Source: Caryophanales bacterium UBA1744 (GTDB taxonomy: Bacteria; Bacillota_I; Bacilli_A; RFN20; CAG-826). From it: a stretch of DNA of 29,978 bases. Positions within the stretch are counted from its first letter, which is position 1; the number at the start of each line of letters is the position of its first letter. Position numbers and translations under genes: made by a program. Below the pieces are notes generated by a model. It had not been told where the DNA came from and ran no database searches. It was given only the letters and a program-made list of their open reading frames with translations. The stretch spans positions 12,031-42,008 of the forward strand of contig DCHU01000073.1 in assembly GCA_002314915.1 (NCBI GenBank). The letters run 5' to 3'. Below, one piece after another: positions 8,566 to 17,106 of the stretch.

Positions 8566-8594
8566 AGATTAGCAAGGATTTAAATAATGGTCAA
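8566..8594 (-). promoter_or_regulatory. Promoter of the HD-GYP/GGDEF gene (near-leaderless)
   Basis: On the minus strand TTGACC (8589-8594), a 17-bp spacer and extended -10 TGC-TAATCT (TAATCT at 8566-8571). The -10 ends 10 bases before ATG, predicting a leader of only about 3 nt and no SD. A second TTGACA lies a few bases upstream. Confidence 0.6.
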
Positions 8595-8691
8595 TGTGTC
8601 AATTATCACAAAAAAGTGCCGTTTATATCGACATTTTTTCGCCTGTGCAAAGGCGTGTATAGAGGCGCGTGCGCTTTAAATATAAAGAATA

Positions 8692-8717
8692 ATAAGAAAA
8701 GACCGCCAAGGGCGATC
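8692..8717 (-). terminator. Intrinsic terminator of the ABC exporter operon
   Basis: On the minus strand GATCGCC-CTT-GGCGGTC forms a 7-bp stem (one G-U) followed by TTTTCTTATT. It lies 12 nt after the stop of the cytidylate-kinase-like gene. Confidence 0.8.
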
Positions 8718-8728
8718 TCTCTATGTTT

Positions 8729-9331
8729 TTATTTGTTCTCGAAGTAGCCTTTTACATATGCGGCCAACCCAGGGATTATTTTTTTGATTTCCATTCCTGA
8801 TGTGTTGATTGCGATATCGTAATTCTCTTTTCTGCCCCACTCGACACCGAAGTAAGTCTCGTGGTAATGACGCCTGTTTCTATCGATTCGCTTAATCATC
8901 TTCTTGATCGATTTCTCGGTCTCGGTATGGGTCGTGTCACGGGCTAGGCAACGCTCTACTTTCGTCTTCTCATCAGCGTAGACGAATATGGAGAAAACAT
9001 TATCTTTATTGAGCAGGCATGATGCACCGCGTCCAACGATGATGCAGTTGCCTTTTGACATCAATTCCTCAAACACCTCTCGTTGGGCAACAAGGACCTG
9101 AGTTGCATTATCATATAGCGGAATTGCGGAGAAAGTGGCGCCAAAATGGATTGCATATGAAGGGGAAGACTCCAAAACGGTTGAGACATAATTCTTGTCC
9201 ATTCCCGCCTTTTTTGCGATCAAATCGATAATCTCTGTATCGTAATAAGCATAGCCTAAAGCGTCCGCGAGTCTCTTTCCTACCTCGCGGCCACCAGATC
9301 CGAATTCACGGGAAATAGTAACAACGTTCAT
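8729..9331 (-). CDS. Cytidylate kinase-2-like P-loop protein
   Basis: 200 aa. The start TISREFGSGGREVGKRLA (residues 5-22) is the modified P-loop of the Cytidylate_kin2 family, and GNCIIVGRGASCLL, followed by a lid-like segment with ARDTTHTETEKSIKK and RIDRNRRHYHE, also fits. These proteins resemble nucleoside monophosphate kinases but most are not biochemically proven and are not the housekeeping Cmk. It is the last gene of a four-gene operon behind an ABC exporter pair and a GNAT, with SD AGAGGT before ATG. A link between nucleotide-kinase-like activity and export is possible but unproven. Confidence 0.8.
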   Translation of the reverse strand: MNVVTISREFGSGGREVGKRLADALGYAYYDTEIIDLIAKKAGMDKNYVSTVLESSPSYAIHFGATFSAIPLYDNATQVLVAQREVFEELMSKGNCIIVGRGASCLLNKDNVFSIFVYADEKTKVERCLARDTTHTETEKSIKKMIKRIDRNRRHYHETYFGVEWGRKENYDIAINTSGMEIKKIIPGLAAYVKGYFENK

Positions 9332-9357
9332 ATGTTTACCTCTTGCTAATTACAATA

Positions 9358-9879
9358 TCACAAGACCAACTCGTACGCGAGACGCGAATTGTCTTCCTCG
9401 TCCCTTTGGACATACACCACTCCACGATAGTTAAAACCGTTGCGCAGACATAGCTGCTGCATTGCGATATTTGTCCGATGGGTATCCGCTTTAAGGGATG
9501 AGTATCCCCTTCTTTTTGATTCTTCAATTAGGAATTTAACCATGGAAATGCCGTATTTTTTGCCATGATAGCCGGTTTTTACGGCGATTCTGTGGATAGT
9601 TGCGTCGTTTTCACCAGTTTTATAAGTCCAACCTCCACCATCGATTTTCTTGTAATCAACATTGATTCCCGGAACCAAAGACGCAATGGCGATTAATTCA
9701 TCGTCTTCATATAAGCCATAGACATAACTGTCCTTCAAATCACTCAACATCACTTCAGCATTCGGATACCCCTGCTGCCATTGAAGTGACAGATGTGAAA
9801 GAAGCTCGATAGCGTCATTGATGATAACCATGACGTCGTCGAGCTGATTAGGAGTTAATAGTCTATATGTTCGGCCCAT
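9358..9879 (-). CDS. GNAT-family N-acetyltransferase
   Basis: 173 aa. Motif A is IHRIAVKTGYHGKKYGISMVK (about residues 90-110), with the CoA loop YHGKKYG. Motif B includes ADTHRTNIAMQQLCLRNGF and YRGVVYV, typical of GNATs acting on small molecules or protein N-termini. The start shares TAATG with the upstream ABC exporter gene, so it is translated with the transporter. Co-production with a multidrug-type exporter suggests modification of a compound also exported, though this is only context. Confidence 0.85.
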   Translation of the reverse strand: MGRTYRLLTPNQLDDVMVIINDAIELLSHLSLQWQQGYPNAEVMLSDLKDSYVYGLYEDDELIAIASLVPGINVDYKKIDGGGWTYKTGENDATIHRIAVKTGYHGKKYGISMVKFLIEESKRRGYSSLKADTHRTNIAMQQLCLRNGFNYRGVVYVQRDEEDNSRLAYELVL

Positions 9880-11708
9880 TATTTCTCCTCGAACTGGACC
9901 TGGTAGAGTTTGTAGTAAAGACCTCTTTGCTTTAAGAGTTCTTGATGGGTTCCTTTTTCCTTTAGAACGCCTTTGTGAAGAACGATGATTTGATCAGACT
10001 TCTGAATGGTTGAGAGTCTGTGGGCGACAACGAGCATTGTGCCGATTGACTTCATCTTCTCAAGAGATTCCTGAATGATATGCTCAGTCTCGGTATCGAT
10101 GTTCGCGGTAGCCTCATCCAATATCAAAATCTTTGGGTTGTGAAGAACGGTTCTAGCGAAAGACAAAAGTTGTCTTTGACCCTGTGATAAGTTCTCTCCA
10201 CGCTCAGCGAGTTCGGAGTTGAGACCTTGAGGCATCTTATTGATAAATGTGTCCGCATTGACGTATTTGCAGGCATTTTCCACGCTTTCCATAGCGATTT
10301 CGTCATCATGGAGAGTGATATTGTCCTTTACGGTGCCACTGAAAAGGAAGACATCCTGAAGCATTTGACCTAAAGCTCCCCTTAAGCTTGTGAGTTTAAT
10401 CTTATTGATTGGGATGTCGTCAATGAGGATTTCGCCTCTTTGTGGTTCGAAGTTTCTAGCGATAAGACCAAGAATGGTTGTTTTACCGGCGCCTGTTGCA
10501 CCTACGAATGCACAAGTTGTTCGCGCATCGACCGTGAAGCTGACATCTTTGAGGATCCAATCCTCTCCGACATAAGCAAACCAGACATTCCTGAATTCAA
10601 TCTTTCCCTTAACATCGGTTAGTTCGACCGCATCTTCTGCATCTCTGACTTCAGGCTTTACGTCAAGAAGGTTAAAGATACGTTCAAGCGCTGTTGCGCC
10701 TCTCTGGATGTTATTCAACTGGTCAGCGATATTCTGGATTGGATTGAAGAACGAAGACAGATAGAGATAGAAGGCCACTACTGCGTGTCCCGCCAAGCCA
10801 AGAACTGGGCCAAGATAGAATGTTGCACCTATTGCCGCAAAGTACATGAAACTGACGATTGGACGATAGAAAGCGAAGCAAAGGACGACTTTAAAGTGGA
10901 TATTGAAGAGATTTTTGTTCTTTCTTTCAAATTCGTCGTACTTATTCTCCTCCTGATTAAAGATCTGGATAATCTTCATTCCGGAGAGTGATTCGGTTAA
11001 GAATGAGTTGAAGTCCGAAACGGCCTTTCTCTCATTATGGAACTGCTTATTAACTATCTTGTTGAAGAAATAGCTATAGATGAACAAGATGACCATGAAG
11101 CCCGACATGACTGCGCCGAGAACCGGGTTGAGTATCATCATGATGATGAATACGCCCAAAACCGTTAAACAGTTGACGAGGATGTTGACGAGCGTTGATA
11201 CGAATAGGTTAGAGATATCGGTCGTGTAGTTTGCAACACGGGTGACAAGGGAACCGACAGGCATCTGAGTCAACTGGTTCTGAGACATAGATTCAATGTG
11301 GTTGAAAACCTCGTTACGCAAGCGATAAACAATACGCTCACCCGCTCTTGAGAGAACGATCGTGTCGACGTGCACGAACACCTGCTGAATGATTGCGACA
11401 CAGATGAATGCAGTGCCAAGAGAAATAATGTATGTTAGGACGGCGTTTGGGAGAGTCACATCGTATCCTGCGATTGTGAAAAGTCTCTCAGTGAAGTCGG
11501 TAATAGATGTTGTTTGTCCTTCAAGAAGCGCGATAACACCTTCCTGTAAAAGTGGGATTATTAATCCCAAAGCAACTTGAATACCAAGGCACAAGAAAGC
11601 GATGAGGAAGCTCCACCACTCTTGTTTGAGATATGGAACCATTCTCTTTAAGACCACGCGGAGAGGTAAATGACGTTCAGAGGCTAATGTAAGTTTCTCT
11701 TCTTCCAT
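9879..11708 (-). CDS. ABC exporter half-transporter, catalytically competent subunit
   Basis: 609 aa; six membrane helices (about 30-330) then one nucleotide-binding domain. Walker A is GATGAGKT (403-410), the signature is LSQGQ (507-511; Q for the usual first G), Walker B is ILILDE with catalytic Glu532, and the H-loop is AHRLST (His563). Together with the 594-aa neighbour it forms a heterodimeric exporter of the BmrCD/LmrCD/TM287-288 kind. Its own Walker motifs pair with the partner's intact VSGGQ to make the working ATP site. It starts 1 nt after the partner stop, with SD AGGAGGT inside the partner's end. The substrate is unknown; drugs, lipids or peptides are typical of the family. Confidence 0.92.
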   Translation of the reverse strand: MEEEKLTLASERHLPLRVVLKRMVPYLKQEWWSFLIAFLCLGIQVALGLIIPLLQEGVIALLEGQTTSITDFTERLFTIAGYDVTLPNAVLTYIISLGTAFICVAIIQQVFVHVDTIVLSRAGERIVYRLRNEVFNHIESMSQNQLTQMPVGSLVTRVANYTTDISNLFVSTLVNILVNCLTVLGVFIIMMILNPVLGAVMSGFMVILFIYSYFFNKIVNKQFHNERKAVSDFNSFLTESLSGMKIIQIFNQEENKYDEFERKNKNLFNIHFKVVLCFAFYRPIVSFMYFAAIGATFYLGPVLGLAGHAVVAFYLYLSSFFNPIQNIADQLNNIQRGATALERIFNLLDVKPEVRDAEDAVELTDVKGKIEFRNVWFAYVGEDWILKDVSFTVDARTTCAFVGATGAGKTTILGLIARNFEPQRGEILIDDIPINKIKLTSLRGALGQMLQDVFLFSGTVKDNITLHDDEIAMESVENACKYVNADTFINKMPQGLNSELAERGENLSQGQRQLLSFARTVLHNPKILILDEATANIDTETEHIIQESLEKMKSIGTMLVVAHRLSTIQKSDQIIVLHKGVLKEKGTHQELLKQRGLYYKLYQVQFEEK

Positions 11709-11709
11709 T

Positions 11710-13494
11710 TTACTTTACCTCCTCTCTGTCTAATTCCTGGAGCATAGCCATACGAGCATATGTCTTGGAGGTGGCAAGCAGTTCTTTTGGTGAACCGAAT
11801 GCCTCTACTTCACCATCGTTTAAAACGATGACTTTATCAAGTTTAGAAACGGTTGAGATACGAGAAGCGATGATGATTGTCGTTTTGCCCGCTCTCTTCT
11901 CTTTTATGTTGTTTAAGATCGTTGTTTCCGTTTTGACGTCTACTGCCGAGACCGAGTCGTCCATGATTAAAATAGGAGCGTTTTTCAAATATGCTCTAGC
12001 CATGGAAATTCTTTGTTTTTGACCACCGGATACGGTTGTTCCTCTCTCACCTAAAAGTGATTGGTACCCGTCTTTGAATTCAACGATATCGCGGTCAACA
12101 GAAGCGAATATTGCAGCTTCTTTTGCATCCGCCTCAGTACCGTCCTTTTTTGAGAAGTTTATGTTGTTTGCAATGGTGTCTGAGAACAAGAAATTATCTT
12201 GTGGAACATAGGCAATTGATGCACGAACATCATCGATTTTTGCCTTCATTATGTCGATTCCGTCGATTTTTACGCGGTTTTCACCGAAATTATAGAGTCT
12301 AAGTAAGCAATCAACCAAGGTCGTTTTGCCTGAACCAATCTTACCTACAATTCCAACGGTCTCGCCTGCCTTGATAGTTAAATTGATGTTCTTGAGCACC
12401 GCTTCCTCAGTGCCTGGATAAGCGAATGTTAAATCGTTAAAAACAATCTCGCCTTTGACGTTTTCGAGTCGTTCAGTCCCGTCGGACAAGATTATTTCCT
12501 CTTCCTGATCAAGGAATGCGGAAGTTCTCTTAAGCGATGCCTTTGCGCGGCTGTGCATAGCTATGACAGAGCCAAGAGCAATGACAGGCCAGATGAGTGT
12601 GTCGAAATAGGCGATAAACGTAACGAGCTCACCAGTGGAAAGGTCAATCTCCATGCCGAATAAAGAGTGAGCGGTTCCAGATGTGAAGTAGAATGCAAAA
12701 TAACCACCAACGATAAGGAATGCGCCGAAGATGGCATGGATGAGTACGTCGATAAGTCTTTCGAATAGGCCATCGACTTCCGCAACCTTGACGGAATCCT
12801 TTTGGCATTTTCTAGCAACTTTTTTGAACGCTATAGCCTGTTGTCTTTCTTTAACGAACGCCTTAATGACTCTGATGCCCGAAAAAGCTTCAGTTGCAAA
12901 ATCATAAAGCCTGTCATTTGAAGCTTGTCTAGCCTCCCAAACCTTAGATAAATAAATCTCGGATAAGAAACCCCATAATGTAATTAAAAGAATTGGGATT
13001 AAGACTAACAAGGTGAGAGGAACGCTCATCATGAACATCTTGATCATGACAAGGATTGTTAAGAATGATGCATCGACAAGCATAACCGTACCCCAACCGA
13101 TATAATCGGTTATGGTCTCAAGGTCGCTTGTAAACCAGGAAACAATGTTTCCAATCTTTTCGGAATGATAGTAACGTTGGGATAGTCTTTCAGACTTTTT
13201 GAACATCTCTGATCTGAGGTCCATTTTGATTTTGCCAGCTGCCCAAAACAAAGATAATCGCCACATAATTCGGCCAATCATCATCAAAACGCCAAGTCCA
13301 ACAACCTCTAAGGCAAGTTTGTGAACAGCAGCCACATCAACCGAATCGGTATCTTTCATGAGAGTGACAATCTGTCCTATTGCCTCAGGTATAAACGTCT
13401 GAAGGAAGTCGATCGCAATGAGTGTGATAACTCCAAACAAGAAAAAGAACCAATATTTGGCGTAGTACTTATTGAAGTGCTTTCCGAATAACAT
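11710..13494 (-). CDS. ABC exporter half-transporter, degenerate-site subunit
   Basis: 594 aa; six membrane helices (about 15-320) and a C-terminal nucleotide-binding domain. Walker A GKIGSGKT (384-391) and signature VSGGQ (488-492) are intact. Walker B is ILIMDD, so Asp513 replaces the catalytic Glu, and the H-loop reads ASRIST, with Ser544 in place of His. These are the classic marks of the non-hydrolysing site in asymmetric heterodimeric exporters. Together with LSQGQ from the partner, every expected position of that site is changed. SD AAGGAG (13505-13510) supports the start. It is the first gene of the operon ABC-ABC-GNAT-kinase. Confidence 0.92.
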   Translation of the reverse strand: MLFGKHFNKYYAKYWFFFLFGVITLIAIDFLQTFIPEAIGQIVTLMKDTDSVDVAAVHKLALEVVGLGVLMMIGRIMWRLSLFWAAGKIKMDLRSEMFKKSERLSQRYYHSEKIGNIVSWFTSDLETITDYIGWGTVMLVDASFLTILVMIKMFMMSVPLTLLVLIPILLITLWGFLSEIYLSKVWEARQASNDRLYDFATEAFSGIRVIKAFVKERQQAIAFKKVARKCQKDSVKVAEVDGLFERLIDVLIHAIFGAFLIVGGYFAFYFTSGTAHSLFGMEIDLSTGELVTFIAYFDTLIWPVIALGSVIAMHSRAKASLKRTSAFLDQEEEIILSDGTERLENVKGEIVFNDLTFAYPGTEEAVLKNINLTIKAGETVGIVGKIGSGKTTLVDCLLRLYNFGENRVKIDGIDIMKAKIDDVRASIAYVPQDNFLFSDTIANNINFSKKDGTEADAKEAAIFASVDRDIVEFKDGYQSLLGERGTTVSGGQKQRISMARAYLKNAPILIMDDSVSAVDVKTETTILNNIKEKRAGKTTIIIASRISTVSKLDKVIVLNDGEVEAFGSPKELLATSKTYARMAMLQELDREEVK

Positions 13495-13521
13495 CTGTCT
13501 TCTTCTCCTTTGCAGGATTTC

Positions 13522-13549
13522 ATTCTACTTAAATTAAAATTTAATGCAA
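13522..13549 (-). promoter_or_regulatory. Promoter of the ABC exporter operon
   Basis: On the minus strand TTGCAT (13544-13549), a 16-bp spacer and TAGAAT (13522-13527), giving a leader with a good SD. The -35 lies in the gap shared with the divergent MFS gene, so the two promoters overlap back to back. Confidence 0.45.
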
Positions 13550-13567
13550 CACCATTATTTTGTGCTT

Positions 13568-13573
13568 TATAAT
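13568..13573 (+). promoter_or_regulatory. -10 box of the MFS gene (leaderless)
   Basis: Perfect TATAAT followed by seven bases (CTTTCGC) and then ATG. No SD. The start of transcription should fall on the ATG. No good -35 is seen (ATGCAA at 13544-13549 with an 18-bp spacer is the best). Confidence 0.6.
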
Positions 13574-13580
13574 CTTTCGC

Positions 13581-14762
13581 ATGAAAAAGAAAGCCTATAT
13601 CCTTGCCGTATTGTTCTTCCTCTATGGCATCGGTGTATGTTTTATCCATCCATTAACACCTGAATATGTTAATGCACTTGGGTTAGATAGTTTCTATTAT
13701 GGACTATTCTATTCCGTTATGTCCGGCGGCATGTTTGCGGGTTCATTATTCTTCGGATGGACGTCAAAGAAAACGAAGAGAATTTACCTCTTATCAATAG
13801 GCATTTTCATTTATGCTTTAAGCCAATTATTATTCGGTTTCGTTAACACAAATGGACCACTCATTTTGGTATGGCGTTTCATGGGTGGATTCGGAGTTGG
13901 AGCACCGCTATCATTCTTTGCGACTTTCGCAAACGAAGTAACGGTCGACAAGACGAATAGAGATAAGCTAATCCTCATACTTCCACCAATCGAAATCATA
14001 GGTGAGGCCGTTGGATATAAACTTGGAGGATTCCTCCACGCAAGAATGGGTTGGGACTTTACTTCCGTGTTCGTATTACAGGCGAGCTGGTTAGCGGTCA
14101 TTTCGCTGACTATGTTCTTCTTATTCTTTAGAAATGAGGCTAAGCCAGAACCTCAAATCACTGCAATAAAGGAAGAAAAGAAGAAATTTAACCCTGCAAT
14201 GCTTGTATTTTTTGCAATTATCATGCTTGCAACCTTATCTTCCATCATCACAACTAAATACACAGAGAAGTACGTAATTCAGCTCGGCTATACATCTGAT
14301 GATCTCGGAACAATAATGATGGTAACGGCATTGGTAGGCGTTGCTGCATCCCTTATTTATTCATTCTTATCAAAGAAAATTAAATTCAATTACAGATGGA
14401 TTCATGCCACCTTGTTGCTACTGTCGGGAACGATGATTTTGATTACATACCTTATTCCATCATCCGCCTTTTTAATAGCCGTTTATTCAAGTTATACAAT
14501 CTTCTATATGTGTAAGGTTTTAATATCTTCCACTGACACAAAAATCATCATTGAAAACAGCAACGAAAACAACAAAGGTTTCAATATGGGTTTAAGACAA
14601 GCGTCTATTGCTTCTGGTAACTTTGTTGGACCACTTATTGGCGGAGCAATTTACGACTCAAATAACCTTTGGGCTTTCTTCGCATCCGCTATTATGTTTG
14701 GCGTAACATTCCTTATCTCCGTCATATCTCTAATATTCAAGAAAAAAGAAAAGGCCGACTAG
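13581..14762 (+). CDS. Major facilitator superfamily transporter
   Basis: 393 aa from MKKKAYILAV, with about twelve hydrophobic segments in two halves separated by a charged loop (KEEKKKFNP, about residue 200). GWTSKKTKRIY in the loop after helix 2 is the MFS motif A region. The overall form is that of a drug or small-molecule efflux MFS protein, but no substrate signature is visible. An in-frame upstream ATG at 13560 exists but lies before the -10 box, so ATG at 13581 is chosen. It ends in a CTAG shared with the convergent HD hydrolase gene, and no terminator separates them. Confidence 0.88.
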   Translation: MKKKAYILAVLFFLYGIGVCFIHPLTPEYVNALGLDSFYYGLFYSVMSGGMFAGSLFFGWTSKKTKRIYLLSIGIFIYALSQLLFGFVNTNGPLILVWRFMGGFGVGAPLSFFATFANEVTVDKTNRDKLILILPPIEIIGEAVGYKLGGFLHARMGWDFTSVFVLQASWLAVISLTMFFLFFRNEAKPEPQITAIKEEKKKFNPAMLVFFAIIMLATLSSIITTKYTEKYVIQLGYTSDDLGTIMMVTALVGVAASLIYSFLSKKIKFNYRWIHATLLLLSGTMILITYLIPSSAFLIAVYSSYTIFYMCKVLISSTDTKIIIENSNENNKGFNMGLRQASIASGNFVGPLIGGAIYDSNNLWAFFASAIMFGVTFLISVISLIFKKKEKAD

Positions 14763-15409
14763 TAGTCAGCCTCATCAGTCTCTAGTTCGAATTCGTTTAA
14801 GAACTCTTTCATATACTCCGTTCTCCTACGGGCTTCCTTTTTGCCTGATTTCGTATTCATTAGAGATTCGAGCCCAAGAAGTTTTTCATAGAAGTGGTTG
14901 ATTGTTGTGCCGTCAGTATTCGCCTTATATTGCTCGGCGGTCATGTTGAGTTTCGGCTTAACGTTTCTGTCATACATCTTACGGCTATGTGCACCGCCAT
15001 AAGCAAAAGCCCTAGCGATTCCAATCGCGCCAAGAGCGTCAATTCGGTCGGCATCTTGAACACACATACCTTCGATTGTAGAAGGCTTAACAGAATCCTT
15101 GCCTAAGAACTCCGCCTCTTTTATTGCAATAACTATTTTTTCGATGTCTTTATCATCCACTCCTTGTTCTTTGAGGAATGCGTTTGCCTTTAGTTTTCCA
15201 TCGTATGTTTCAGGAGAGACTTTTCGGTCATCAACGTCATGAAGAAGGGATGCAAGGGCAACGATATCCAAATCGGCGCCTTCCTCCGCAGCAAGTTTCA
15301 TCGCGGTTTTATAGACTCTTTCGGTATGCTGAAAGTCGTGCCCAGAGGATTCTCCCTCAAACACGGATTTTACGAATATCTTTGCATTTTCAATCAATTT
15401 TGCGTTCAT
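14759..15409 (-). CDS. HD-domain phosphohydrolase (YpgQ/YedJ-like)
   Basis: 216 aa. Metal-binding HD signature: His in GHDFQHTERV (about 24-28), HD in LLHDVDD (57-58) and Asp in DADRIDALGAIGIARAFAYGG (about 118-138), the last being typical of the YpgQ/YedJ group. Family members hydrolyse nucleotide phosphates; B. subtilis YpgQ is reported as a metal-dependent pyrophosphohydrolase. It lies 21 nt downstream of the isomerase-like gene on the same strand and has no clear SD, so coupling or read-through is likely. The 3' end overlaps the MFS gene by 4 nt. Confidence 0.82.
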   Translation of the reverse strand: MNAKLIENAKIFVKSVFEGESSGHDFQHTERVYKTAMKLAAEEGADLDIVALASLLHDVDDRKVSPETYDGKLKANAFLKEQGVDDKDIEKIVIAIKEAEFLGKDSVKPSTIEGMCVQDADRIDALGAIGIARAFAYGGAHSRKMYDRNVKPKLNMTAEQYKANTDGTTINHFYEKLLGLESLMNTKSGKKEARRRTEYMKEFLNEFELETDEADY

Positions 15410-15430
15410 TTATAAGGTTTTTGCGGGTTT

Positions 15431-16615
15431 TTAGAACAAATTCTTCATTAATGTATCGATTTCATCTTTATGCTTTCCATAGAAAACGATGTGGTGATTT
15501 CCACATGGATTTCTAAGGATTGTTTCGACAGGCTCCTCGAGGTGAACTCTGATTTGAGTTCTGCATAAAGCTTTTTCCTCAAGGTTCTCAATGATCTTTC
15601 CTTCTGACACAAAGTATCTCTTAAGGTCAGATGACATTCTGAAAATAGTCACATCTTCTTCTCTTAAATATCCTTTGACGGCAACACCTGTTCCGGATTC
15701 AAAATGAGTATCCAGGACATATCTATCAAGCATCTTGGTTGGGATTGTGCAATGAGCGAATACGATGTTGTTGTTCTCGACATCGATTCTTGATGGGTTG
15801 CATTGGAATGTGTATCCATCTCCTACGATAGATGCAACCGTCATAGACAACATTGCAGCAACGTCTCCCTCGCATGTTGAGATGTATCCAGCGTCATTGA
15901 GCATAGAGAGTCCAAGACATGATGTTGTCTTGAGGCTTGTTAACAAATCAAAACACCTAATAGTAAAACCGTTTAGCTCACGAGATTCTAAGACGGACTT
16001 GATTGCCGAATATACTTTCTTAGCTTTTTCGAGTTCGTTTAGATCAAATGGAACACCCTCAAAGAATGGGACATCCTCGACTGGTGCGATTGCGAAATGC
16101 CTTTCAATCTCTTTGATATCAATTGGTTCAATAGATACACCAAGTTTTTCTTTTACTATAGTAAAGTCTGGAATAGAAGAGATGAGCCAATCTGATGGAG
16201 TGCCAATCACACCCAATTTTATATTAGATAATTTCTTCTTAACGTTAGACAAGAATGCAAGTTCCCTGATTCTTGAAGCCATATATTCTTTGGAGCCGTG
16301 AATCGCCTCACCTTTTTCTCCTTTAAGGGATAAGAAAGTTAATATCTCAAGGGTTGCTGCGAGCGAGTTGTTCTCCCCGCTGGTGAGGAAGTAATATGGT
16401 CCTTGTAGTTTATCGAAGTTCTTAAGGAAAAGGCCCTCAGAACCACCGGTTTCTATGAAAATAAGTTTCAAATCGCAATCATAATCGTCAAGCGGAGCGA
16501 TTGTAATCTCTTCACCGAGTTCTTCTTCAACCGATTTGATGAATGCGAGTGAACGCTCATTAAAGCCGTCTCTATCATGCAAGACGGAACGGAAAGCAGA
16601 TAACTTAATGTTCAT
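15431..16615 (-). CDS. L-fucose/L-arabinose isomerase-like protein
   Basis: 394 aa from MNIKLSAF. The start is set by SD GAGGT 5 nt before ATG at 16615; an in-frame TTG at 16627 overlaps that SD and is less likely. The C-terminal half looks like the FucI/AraA fold: CEGDVAAMLSMTVAS (about 253-267), FQCNPSRIDVENNNIVFAHCTIP (about 280-302) and CGNHHIVFYG near the end. Proteins of this sort often act on unusual sugars. No kinase, aldolase or sugar transporter is adjacent, so the substrate is unknown. The following gene is an HD phosphohydrolase on the same strand. The catalytic residues of true FucI were not checked. Confidence 0.6.
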   Translation of the reverse strand: MNIKLSAFRSVLHDRDGFNERSLAFIKSVEEELGEEITIAPLDDYDCDLKLIFIETGGSEGLFLKNFDKLQGPYYFLTSGENNSLAATLEILTFLSLKGEKGEAIHGSKEYMASRIRELAFLSNVKKKLSNIKLGVIGTPSDWLISSIPDFTIVKEKLGVSIEPIDIKEIERHFAIAPVEDVPFFEGVPFDLNELEKAKKVYSAIKSVLESRELNGFTIRCFDLLTSLKTTSCLGLSMLNDAGYISTCEGDVAAMLSMTVASIVGDGYTFQCNPSRIDVENNNIVFAHCTIPTKMLDRYVLDTHFESGTGVAVKGYLREEDVTIFRMSSDLKRYFVSEGKIIENLEEKALCRTQIRVHLEEPVETILRNPCGNHHIVFYGKHKDEIDTLMKNLF

Positions 16616-16671
16616 AAATAACCTCAACTGCTAATAGTGTAATTCCTTTATTAATAAAAGATAAGGTAGAT

Positions 16672-16680
16672 TGATATAAT
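16672..16680 (+). promoter_or_regulatory. Extended -10 promoter of the deformylase-like gene (leaderless)
   Basis: TGA-TATAAT is a perfect extended -10. Six bases (AACAGC) separate it from ATG at 16687, and there is no SD. The -35 position (TAATAA) is poor, as expected for extended -10 promoters. Confidence 0.7.
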
Positions 16681-16686
16681 AACAGC

Positions 16687-17106
16687 ATGATTAAAGATAT
16701 TTGCCACGACTTAACAGTCTTATCATCGGTATCCACTCCACTTACTGAGAGCGATGACTTGTCCGTTATCCAGGACTTGAAGGATACATTGGCCGCCAAC
16801 AGAGATAAATGCGTCGGCTTAGCAGGTAACATGATTGGCGTTCTTAAAAACGTCATCGTCTTTATCGATGAGGAAGGATTCATCAGAGCGATGATCAACC
16901 CCGTCATCGTCAAGATGTCAGAACCTTACGACACCGAAGAAGGTTGTTTATCGCTTGAAGAGGGCGAAAGACCTTGCAAGAGATATAACAAGATCAACGT
17001 TGAGTATTTCAGCGAAGACTTCAAGAAAAGGAAAAAATCCTTCAAGGGATTCGTCGCTGAAATCATCCAGCATGAAGTCGATCACCTATCAGGTATAATT
17101 ATATAG
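16687..17106 (+). CDS. Peptide deformylase-like protein with altered motif I
   Basis: 139 aa. Motif II EEGCLSLE (Cys87) and motif III QHEVDH (His129, Glu130, His133) hold the metal ligands and catalytic Glu of peptide deformylase, which removes formyl groups from new proteins. Motif I reads GLAGNMIG (44-51), where the usual form is GxGLAAxQxG; the conserved Gln that stabilises the transition state is Met49 here. The protein is also short. It may be a divergent deformylase or a paralogue with altered function. It converges with, and overlaps by 8 nt, the SLC13-like permease gene. A standard deformylase may exist elsewhere in the genome. Confidence 0.8.
   Translation: MIKDICHDLTVLSSVSTPLTESDDLSVIQDLKDTLAANRDKCVGLAGNMIGVLKNVIVFIDEEGFIRAMINPVIVKMSEPYDTEEGCLSLEEGERPCKRYNKINVEYFSEDFKKRKKSFKGFVAEIIQHEVDHLSGIII

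Noticed and set aside
8581..8700. Possible c-di-GMP riboswitch near the HD-GYP gene
   Set aside because: The leader is almost absent and the GEMM core is not seen; only small GC hairpins (near 8640-8655 and 8665-8674) are present, without a T-run.
13560..13580. Longer start for the MFS gene
   Set aside because: It would begin before the TATAAT box; ATG at 13581 begins the normal first helix.
15765..16301. 178-codon plus-strand open frame inside the isomerase-like gene
   Set aside because: It is antisense to a well-supported gene, has no SD or promoter, and reads as low-complexity Ser/Ile-rich sequence.
16616..16627. TTG-initiated N-terminal extension of the isomerase-like gene
   Set aside because: The TTG overlaps the SD (GAGGT) serving ATG at 16615.
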